From Rugalucina vietnamica (lineage: Eukaryota; Mollusca; Bivalvia; Lucinida; Lucinidae), in contig OZ024878.1 of assembly GCA_964017185.1 (NCBI GenBank), positions 4,960,151-5,024,150 on the forward strand: a stretch of DNA of 64,000 nucleotides, written 5' to 3'. Each line of letters opens with the position of its first letter. Within the stretch, counting starts at the first letter, position 1. Below, piece by piece: positions 47,489-56,400 of the stretch. Below the pieces are notes generated by a model. It was not told the origin of the DNA, searched no databases, and saw nothing but the letters and a program-made list of their open reading frames with translations. A program made the translations under genes and the position numbers.

Positions 47489-47635
47489 CATCCCAGTCAA
47501 CAGCTATGGTCAATTGGTCATATTGTGACATTGCCTCCATTTTATGGGACTTCTACCCAATATTAGGATGTCATGACACCCAAAATGTGTTTTAAAGAAT
47601 AGCCCTGGTGATGTGGCTGACATTTTTGATCAATT

Positions 47636-47869
47636 GAGCCGCCTCATGAGAAAACCAACAATCTGCATATGCGAAAACAAAGACGCAGATCAGCTTCGCG
47701 GTAACCGCGAAGCTGATCAGCGCCTTTGTTTTCGCTACTCGGATAGAACAGTTCCTCTTCTACTTGAATCCGAAATTTCATGATTCTAGCTCTTTTCTGT
47801 GCTTGTACAGGTCGGTTCATGTCGGACCTGGTCGGAAACCACATTGTTGGTTTTCCCACGAGGCGGCTC
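47636..47869 (+). mobile_element. MITE-A copy 14
   Basis: Complete, GAGCCGCCTCATGAG to GAGGCGGCTC with AATT at both borders; stem GATCAGCTTCGCGGTAACCG intact. Confidence 0.87.
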
Positions 47870-47951
47870 AATTTATTTTAATGAATTGCAGAGGAGGACA
47901 CTCAACAGCTTCATATAAATTGTCCATTTGTTTTTAGAATTTGAGTCTTTT

Positions 47952-48252
47952 CATCACCAGGAAAACATGTCGGACAAAATGGACTCCATGAAATGAATAC
48001 CCCCTTAAATCCCATTTTTATATAGTGATTAAAACTGGGGTTTGCAGGGGTATGCCTATTTTTCTTATTTTTGCTCCAAAACATAGATTGTGGGTACTCG
48101 TTAGAACCGCCTCGTTGAGGCGGTTCTAATGTGTACTCACAATCTATGTTTTGATCAAAAATAAGAAAAATATCAAACATTTTCTACAGAAAATTTTCAT
48201 TTTTTACAACTTTAAAAATCACAGTTTATTGCATGGGCAAGTTTTCGTAATG
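47952..48252 (-). mobile_element. MITE-B copy 8
   Basis: Complete, with GAACCGCCTCGTTGAGGC loop. Confidence 0.84.
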
Positions 48253-48413
48253 ATTTTATTCATTTTTTATCTCAGACACATTTATATTGTGTCGGCAAAA
48301 AATAAAATGTCAAGCCAGCTTTTCAAAAGTTAATGTAATGGGGAATCCCTTTAAATACCCGAAGTATATGAATGAATGCTAGTACTTTAATATGCAAGAT
48401 AACAAAATAAATT

Positions 48414-48648
48414 GAGCCTGTGCATGAGAAAACCAACAATTTGCATGGGCGAAAACAAAGGCGCAGATCAGCTTCGCGGTAACCGCGAAGCTGATCAGCG
48501 CCTTTGTTTTCGCTACTCGGATAGTACAATTCCTCTACTTTCTAAATCCAAAATTTCCAACCTCTGACCATCTTCTGTGACTGTACAGCCCGGTTTGTGT
48601 TGGACCTGGTCAGAAACCCAAATTGTTGACTTTCTCATGCACAGGCTC
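48414..48648 (+). mobile_element. MITE-A copy 15
   Basis: Complete, GAGCCTGTGCATGAG to CATGCACAGGCTC with AATT borders; a subtype with longer matched termini. Confidence 0.87.
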
Positions 48649-48699
48649 AATTAGGTATGCTTCTTGGCATGGTATAAAAACTAAATCAAAGTCACATAT

Positions 48700-48943
48700 G
48701 AGCCACATCATGAGAAAACCAGATTTTTGCCTATGCAAAAACAAAGGCGCAGATCAGCTTCTCAGTAGCTGCATAGCTGATCAGCGCCTTTCGTTTTCGC
48801 TACACGGATAGTACAATTCCTCTTCTTCTTAAATCTGAAATTTCAAGCTTCTACATATGTATCTATCTTCTGTAGCTGCACAGGCCAGTTTGTTTCAGAC
48901 TTGGTGGGAAACCCTGAAGACGGGTTTTCTCGTGTCATAGCTC
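48700..48943 (+). mobile_element. MITE-A copy 16
   Basis: Complete; ATAT on both sides. Only about 50 bp from copy 15. Confidence 0.85.
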
Positions 48944-49009
48944 ATATGAGCCTGCCTATCATTCCTCATAGTCTAATCGTTGTTCTTTCCATAGTTCAAA
49001 AAGCATACT

Positions 49010-49279
49010 CATTACGAAAACATGCCCATATGATATACAGTAATTTTTTCAGGTCAAAATTTTCAGAGGAAAATTTTTGATATTTTTCCTATTTTTGATC
49101 AAAACATAGATAGTGGATACACGTTAGAACCGCCTCGGCGAGGCGGTTCTAACGTGTATCCACAATCTATGTTTTGGAGCAAAAATAAGAAAAATAGGTG
49201 TACCCCTGCATACCCCAGTTTTACTATATAAAAGTGGGGTTTACGGGGGTAAATATTGCACGGACATGTTTTCCTGATG
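49010..49279 (+). mobile_element. MITE-B copy 9
   Basis: Complete, with perfect loop GAACCGCCTCGGCGAGGC. Confidence 0.86.
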
Positions 49280-49392
49280 ATAACCAGTTACAAAATGTGT
49301 TGATGTGATTGAACAAATAAACATTACCGGTATTATGTTTGTTAAAATCTATACCGAACATAGATTTGCGTTTGTTTAACTGATATAACTTG

Positions 49393-49540
49393 GCATTCCA
49401 TTTATGGGACATAAGCAGTTTAGCCTCAGATCTGCCGCTGCAGAACGTGGCGTCCCATTCGGAGCTACCGGTATTCTGGAAAAATCAAAGAAAAATTGAA
49501 AATCACTCCTCTGAGGCCCCTATAAAGGGAACTGGACTTG
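49393..49540 (+). repeat. Interspersed repeat N copy 1
   Basis: TTTATGGGACATAAGCAG, GCAGAACGTGGCGTCCCATT, CTCTGAGGCCCCTATAAAG. A related copy is at 60028-60195. Confidence 0.6.
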
Positions 49541-49568
49541 TGTCCATTAATAAAGGGATAGTCCATTT

Positions 49569-49802
49569 GAGCCGCATCGTGAGAAAACCGGATTTTTGCC
49601 TATGCGAAAACAAAGGCGCAGATCAGCTTCGCAGTAACTGCGAAGCTGATCAGCGCCTTTATTTTCGCTACACGGATAGTATAATTTCTCTTCTTCTTAA
49701 ATCCGAAATTTCAAGCTTCTAGCTTGCTTCTGTGACTGTACAGGTCGGTTTGTGTCAGACCTGGTCAGCAATCCCGAAGACCGGTTTTCTCGCGTTGCGG
49801 TC
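49569..49802 (+). mobile_element. MITE-A copy 17
   Basis: Complete; CCATTT flanks both ends. Hairpin GATCAGCTTCGCAGTAACTG perfect. Confidence 0.87.
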
Positions 49803-49921
49803 CATTTGTCATTAATGGTTAAGTTTTTAAGCAGAAATAAGTAAAAAAAAATTGTGCAGCCCTTCACCCACCCCCTCCAAAAAAGCAAAACAAAAAAGAT
49901 TTTAAGGGCATCTGAGTGTTA

Positions 49922-50132
49922 TACTGTAGATCTGGAAATATTCGCGAGAACTTAATTTTCGCTAATATTCGCGAATAGATTGCCTCGCGAATTCAAAGTT
50001 CTCGCTAATAAAGAGTCACTAATAACTTATAGATACATGGACACTCACTCGCGAATTCAAGAACTCGCTAATAATGCGGAAATGGAAAATTCGTGAAATA
50101 AAAGTCACGCGAAAATTTCCGAATTCACAGTA
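49922..50132. mobile_element. 211-bp TIR MITE (TACTGT ends)
   Basis: Ends TACTGTAGATCTGGAAATAT and TTTCCGAATTCACAGTA (imperfect complements), TA at both borders, inner TTCGCGAGAACTT and AACTCGCTAATAA repeats. Confidence 0.72.
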
Positions 50133-50693
50133 CCATTAAGTGTTTATTGACTTTGCTCACATTATTTTGAGAAGAAAATTTTATGAAAGTACTTTTAAAT
50201 TATTACCAACTGCTTTATATGAACTCAAAATTGATCATATCTGAGTGAAGTAATCAACAGTTATTTGAAATTTTTTTCTATTTTTCAATTTAAGTGTCAT
50301 ACTTGTTGCTAGGACAATAGCTAAGAAACGTCTTGTGTTGCTTATTTTGGCGATTTGAAGTTTGTAAATTGTTTTATCGCGTGTCAGTATTTACACTGTC
50401 CTTCAAATATGATAATAGACTTGTGCGCTGATATTCTTTAACATTATCTGATCACACGGGAGGGTTTCTGAGCCTGTTTGCGGCACAAACCAGCATGTAT
50501 TGCTAGTGTATCTAACTCTAGCCCTGAAATTTGGATAGTACAGAACTTTATATTGCTTAAGATTTGTTCAAGCATAGCAATTTACACCAGTCATTGGTAG
50601 GAATGCACGAATGCATAGTCTAGTTTTCATTTTCGGCTTTAAGTCTTTTATAAAAGCAGGCCTTTTTTCGTGATGCCCTTTTGAGGCTCAAAT
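50133..50693. other. Intergenic stretch, nothing recognised
   Basis: AT-rich, no gene or element ends. Confidence 0.4.
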
Positions 50694-50907
50694 GAGTCAT
50701 GACACAAGAAAATTGAACTTCAGGGTTTTCAGCTAGGTCTGACACTAACTAGTCTGTACAATCACAAAAGAATGCTAGAAGCTTAAAATTTGGGAAATGT
50801 TTTAACAAAGAGGAATTGTACTATCCGTTCAGCAAAAACAAAGGCGCTGATCAGCTGTGCAGTAACTGCACAGCTGATCTGCGTTTTTTTTTTTCATGAC
50901 CTGGCTC
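50694..50907 (-). mobile_element. MITE-A copy 18
   Basis: GAGTCATGACACAAG to GACCTGGCTC; hairpin in the GCACAGCTGATC subtype. Confidence 0.8.
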
Positions 50908-50944
50908 AAATTATAATTTGATATGACAAGATGATAGTATCAGG

Positions 50945-51240
50945 TTGAAATTGAATAGTCTTAAAATTAAGATAAAAAAATATTTTGAACTTGTTTCTAA
51001 TGATTTAGAAAATGTTTTGTTTGTGACAGTAATTTCAACCATGAAGCTAGAATCTAAACAGCTTGACAGACCTTCCTGCTTTATTTACCCAGTAAAAAGA
51101 GCATTGAAACCTGGCCTCCATCCTGACATAGCTGATAAACTGCTGGCAGGAACAGTTACAACTGAAACAGACAAATGTTTGAAACTATTTTCACTATTTT
51201 GTCGATCATGCGAACAATTATCTTTAAATTACCTCCCAAG
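50945..51240 (+). pseudogene. Possible exon or gene fragment, unrecognised
   Basis: Open frame with ordinary protein composition, for example FELVSNDLENVLFVTVIS and KPGLHPDIADKLLAGTV, ending where MITE-B copy 10 begins. A CAG precedes it, but the pyrimidine tract is weak. A second such stretch (51680-51808, EHARIITFAKYHDSANFLLS) lies beyond the inserted MITEs. It could be a gene remnant broken by MITEs or one terminal exon. No family recognised. Confidence 0.28.
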
Positions 51241-51259
51241 TTTTTTTGTTTTTGTTTTT

Positions 51260-51452
51260 TTTTAAATATTTTCGCTCAAAACATGGATTGTAGATACACG
51301 TAAAAACTGCCTTGCCGAGGCAGTTCTAACGAGTACCCACAATCTGTGTTGTGGATTGGAAATGAAATAATGTATACCCCTGCATACCCCAGTTTTACTA
51401 TGCAAAAGTAGGGTCTAATGGGGTATATGATTGCACGGACATGTTATCCTGA
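51260..51452 (+). mobile_element. MITE-B copy 10
   Basis: Left arm missing, right end TATCCTGAT. Confidence 0.78.
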
Positions 51453-51472
51453 TTTTTCATGTGACAAAGTAT

Positions 51473-51640
51473 GAGACACAACGCGAGGAAACCTGTCTTT
51501 TTGGTTTCTGACCAGGTCTGACATAAACCAGCCTGTACAGCCACAAAAGAAGGCTAGAAGCTTGAAATTTCAGATTTAAGTAGACGAGGGATTGTACTAT
51601 CTGTGATGTGAAAACAAAGGTGCTGATCTCTTTGCAGATG
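51473..51640 (-). mobile_element. MITE-A copy 19, truncated
   Basis: GAGACACAACGCGAGG to GGTGCTGATC; breaks off inside the hairpin. Confidence 0.75.
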
Positions 51641-51809
51641 TATAGTTGTCATATTTAATTATACCATGCATTTATACTTATAAGCAAATATGTGCTCAAT
51701 CGGAGCATGCTAGAATAATAACATTTGCCAAATATCATGACAGTGCAAATTTTTTGCTTAGTGCATTTTGTGCCTTGAGAAAATATAACAATAGGATTGA
51801 ATTTCTTGA

Positions 51810-52084
51810 ATTACGAAAACACGACCATGCAATATACAGAGATTCTTTTCAGGTGAAAAAATTGAAAATTCACCAGAAAAAAAAATGATATTTTAAACAT
51901 TTATGCTCAAAACCTAGATCGTGGGTACATGTTAGATCTGCATCGGCGAGGCAGTTCTAACGAGTACACACAATCTATGTTTTAGATCAAAATTGAGTAA
52001 AAAACATACCCCTGCATTCCCCAGTTCTACTATATAAAAGTGGGGTATAAGGGGGTATATATTGCAATGACATGTTTTCCTGAT
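51810..52084 (+). mobile_element. MITE-B copy 11
   Basis: Complete. Flanks share the phrase GAAAATATAACAAT at 51778 and 52109. Confidence 0.82.
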
Positions 52085-52181
52085 AAAAAAAATACATTTT
52101 TTGCCTTTAGAAAATATAACAATGTTTTTCTTGCATTTCATTTTTGATTTCCAAGAAAACCTTTTATTTCACACAGCTCGG

Positions 52182-52444
52182 CATCATGAAAGGCTGTCCG
52201 TGTAATGTATACCCTCTTGAACCCCACTTTTATATAGCAAACTGGAGTATGCAGGGGTATACCTATTTTTCTTATTTTTGCTCCAAAACATAGATTGTGG
52301 GCCTCGGCAAGGCGGGTCTAACATGTACCCACAATCTATGTTTTGAGCAAAAATAAGAACAAATTTCTTTTTTTTTTCAGCTAAGATTTTCAATTTCTAA
52401 AGCTCTAAAAATCTCTGTGCATAACCTGGGCATGTTTTTGTAAT
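52182..52444 (-). mobile_element. MITE-B copy 12
   Basis: One half of the central GC loop is deleted. Confidence 0.82.
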
Positions 52445-52636
52445 GGACCCAAATCAGGCCTGAACAAAGCATTAAACTTGATTGTTATATAAAAAAAAAA
52501 AATAGGCACAGTTTTTAAGGTTATCTTGAACTTGGTTTTACAGCATCAACATGGAGTGGGTAGGAGTCTTGACCGGCACATTATGATAGCACGCATCACC
52601 ATATCAAAAGTTGACCCAACAATTTAGGCAATATTT

Positions 52637-52826
52637 GAGAAAAGTAGATTTTTGCCAGTGCAAAAACACTGATGCAGATCAGTTGAGCAGCTTTTGTTTC
52701 TTGGATAGTACAATCCCTCTTCTTCTGTAAATTTCAAGCTTTTAGCCCTTTTACATCACATTACAGGCCGGTCTGTTTCAGACTTGGTCAGAATTTCTAA
52801 AGACCGGTTTTCTCGCATTGCAGCTC
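52637..52826 (+). mobile_element. MITE-A copy 20
   Basis: One hairpin arm deleted (GATCAGTTGAGCAGCTTTTG). Confidence 0.72.
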
Positions 52827-52917
52827 ATAAGATACTACTTATGTGTCTATAGAAATGGATAAATTTTATTTTATGCAACAATGCATTGCATTGATTGTAC
52901 ATGTAATTGTGTTTCAA

Positions 52918-53193
52918 CATTAGGAAAACACCCCCATGCAATAAACAGATTTTTTTAGCTTTAGTAATTGAAAATTATCAGCTGAAAAATCTTGATATTT
53001 TTCTTATTTTTGCTCAAAACATAGATTGTGGGTACACGTTAGAACCGCCTCTGCGAGGCAGTTCTAACGAGTACCCACAATCTATGTTTTAGAGCAAAAA
53101 TAAGAAAAATAGGTATACCCCTCCATACCCCAATTTACTATATAAAAGTGGGGTTTAAGGGGGTATTCATTGCACGGACATGTTTTGCTGATG
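52918..53193 (+). mobile_element. MITE-B copy 13, just before TRAF3IP2-like exon 1
   Basis: Complete; its last base is 14 bases from the end of the acceptor AG at 53206-53207. Confidence 0.85.
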
Positions 53194-53207
53194 ATTTCCA
53201 TTTTCAG

Positions 53208-53405
53208 ACTTAACAAGTGCAAGTGACAATATAAGGATCAAACATGGACCGAGGTGTCTGGCTGAGGGAGGAATACCCGATGCAGTGGCTACCACTTAAT
53301 GTGAAGCTGGAGATTGCCAAAATCTTGGATGCTGCAACAGGGGTGCGGGGAATTGATATGTTTGCAGAGCGTCTTGGATTTAGAGAGGGAGTTGCCTATA
53401 TGCGG
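53208..53405 (+). CDS. TRAF3IP2: TRAF3IP2-like exon 1 (coding from 53244)
   Basis: 36 bases of 5' UTR then residues 1-54, first half of the death-like domain, ending VAYMR. Donor GTAAGC; MITE-B copy 14 begins five bases into the intron. Confidence 0.8.
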
Positions 53406-56400
53406 GTAAGCATGACGAAAACTTTCCCATGCAATATATTGAGAATTTTTTCACACGCAAAAAATGAAAATTTTCAGTAGAAAGAAAATATTTTTGATAA
53501 TTTTGCTCAAAGCATTGATTGTGGGTACACATTAGAACCGCCTTGCCATAATCTATATTTTGGATCAAAAATAAGAAAGTAGGTATGCCCCTGCAAACCC
53601 CAGTTTTTCTATATAAAAGTGGTGTTTAAGGGGGTATACATGACATGGGCATGTCCTGATGACAGAAGCAGCCTCGTACTTATGTAAAAGTCCATGAAAT
53701 TTTAATTAAGTTTTTTCTTCATTTTATCACTTATACAGGCATTTGAAAATTAGCTGGATGTATTACCATAGAGACTCACTTCATGTTGTATTTTTACTAG
53801 ATGCTAGTAACTGATAAGCCGAAAGTCCTATGTGTATCTGAAAGCTACTCTAAAATTTGGGAGTATTGCTGAGAAATTTATTTTTGCCAATATTCGTGAA
53901 TTTGGTGCCTTGCTAACAAAGACCCGGGACAAAGACTCACCTTTAACTGTACATGCACTCACTTTTAAAAAGAATTCATGAAATCACTTACAGACTTGCA
54001 AAATAAAGGTCTTAAGACAATTACCCAAGTTAAAGTTACAATGAGCCGCATCGTGAGAAAACGGGATTTTTGCCTATGCGAAAACAAAGGCGCAGATCAG
54101 CTTCGCAGTAACTGCATCGCTGATCAGCGCCTTTGTTTTCGCTACACGGATAGTACTATTCCTCTTCTTCTTAAATCCGAAATTTCAAGCTTCTAGCATG
54201 CTTCTTTGACTGTACAGGCTGATTGGTGTCGCACCTGGTCGGAAACCCCGAAGACCGGTTTTCTTGCATCACAGCTCATATTAACATGGCTTACTTGTCA
54301 TGTACCATATTTTTTGGTGTTACAGGAAAGATGCCGCAGCGCCACCTTTCACCATAGTGTCACTATGTTTCTGTTTGCCGAGCTGGAGAGCCGCAGATTT
54401 CCACCTACCATCCAACACATCTATAGAATTCTTTGTGACATGGAAAGTGCTGCTGCTGAGGTCATAGATAGATATTTACCAGGTACTTGATAAATTCCTG
54501 CTATAAGAGCCATGATGCCAGAAAACCGGTCTTCTGGGTTTCTTACCAGGTCAGACACAAAGCAGGCTGTACTGCCAAAGACAATTTTTAGGCTAGAAGT
54601 TTTACATTTCAAATTGAATAAGAAGAGGGATTGTCTTTCCCAGAAGCGAAAACGAAGGCGCTGCTCAGCAGACTCAGCTGATCTACATCTTTCTTTTTGC
54701 ACAGGCAAAAAGCCTATTTTTCTCATGACTTGGCTCATATTTACAATTGATCTGCACAATTATTTGCTGATGATGCTTTGAAATTTCCATATGCATTAGG
54801 AAAACATGTCCGTGAAATGTATGCCGCCCGTAAACCCCACTTTTATATAGAAAAACTGGGGTATGCAGGGGTATACCTAATTTTCTTATTTTTCATCCAA
54901 AACATACATTGTGGGTACTCATTAGAACCGACTCGCCCGCAATGTTTGTTTTTCAATGTTTACAGCTGAAAAAAAACTCTGTATATTGCATGGGCATGTT
55001 TTCGTAATTCCTATCATTTTAGACAAGAAGGTAACTGCTTCTTCCCAAATTTGTCACTGCAGTTCATTCTTCTATTGGAGAGGAGAAAAAACGATTTTAG
55101 ATTTAATTGCTTCATTTACTGGACTTCCTATTCTTACAACCCTTTTTGTGATCTTAAAATTTGACCATCATATCTTATTTCGTACATTTCACCAGATACT
55201 TTCGTTACTTTCAGATATCATAAGGATAAGAAATCAGCACTTCTCAGATGGACAGCAGAATACTGAATCTTCATTCTGTGGCTGTGTTCAGTGTATGTCA
55301 CAAGGAAATAGGTCCAGACATTCGTCAGGTCATTATATGGGTGGGTCTGCTAGTAGAGACGACAGTGATCAGACACTATGTCCTACAAACAACTCACGGA
55401 ATACGCGATCAGTGCAGACCTCTATGTTTGAAGATAGACAACCGTCGGCCCACTATCCACAAAATCAGCCAAGTATGAGGCAGATCTCGGGTGTTTATCC
55501 TCCAGGTCGTCATGCAGCTTTTCAATCCAATGTTCCAGTACAAAATGCTGACACTTACCCAAACAGTGTAAACCAGCCTAATAGTTCAAACAGTCCAAGT
55601 AGACATTCGACTATGCGAACACAATATCCAGGGTCTGTTAGACCTGAATATCAAAGGTTTGCTTCTATTCAAGAAAATCCCCTGTCATGGATTCCGCCAG
55701 GGATCTCACAGCCTTTAGGTTCCTCGTTGTATAGGGAGCATCAAGGACCTTTCTCTCAAAGATCTGGACAACCAACATTCTATAGGTCTATATCTGAACC
55801 ACCATATCCTTCCAGATGTTTAGATATGTCAGCTTCTAGAAGAAGAAATATGAGTGGACATGAAAGTGGGAGATATGACAGTGAAAATAAGAGAAATTAC
55901 AATGGACGAAGGAGAAATAATAGAGAAAGTATGAAAAATGACAGTAAGAGTAGGATAAATGACAGTGAAAGTACGAGAAATGACAATATGAGAAATGACC
56001 ATTTTAGCAGGACGAATGACAGTGAATTTGAAAGTAGCAGAATTAACAGAGGAGATGACAGTTATACAAATAGAAATGAAAGATTGAGAGACTTCCAAAA
56101 TGACTGCCAAAAGTGTAGATTAGCTTCTGGCAATGAACAAACACGTGTTCTAACAACTTACTCACAACACAATAGCTCATGTGCTTTCCATTCACACAGA
56201 CGGTGTGGTGATGGTATGCCTCATAGTGGCACATATCCACAGTTAGTGACACAGAATTTACCGAGGACTTCTACTATTCCAGAAAACTTAAACAGTCATC
56301 AAAATCTAACAGAAACAAACCCTGCCTTTAGAAGTGATACTGGTGCTAATCTAAATGACAATGAGCAAACATCAAGAAAGGGGGCATATTCAGAAGATAA

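Noticed and set aside
49697..49888. ORFs over MITE-A and MITE-B copies
   Set aside because: They repeat with each element copy and have no conserved start.
54956..55214. Open frame upstream of the large exon as part of the main coding exon
   Set aside because: It runs into a MITE-B and intron-like pyrimidine tracts; the 55214 acceptor restores the frame. Kept only as an alternative in the findings.
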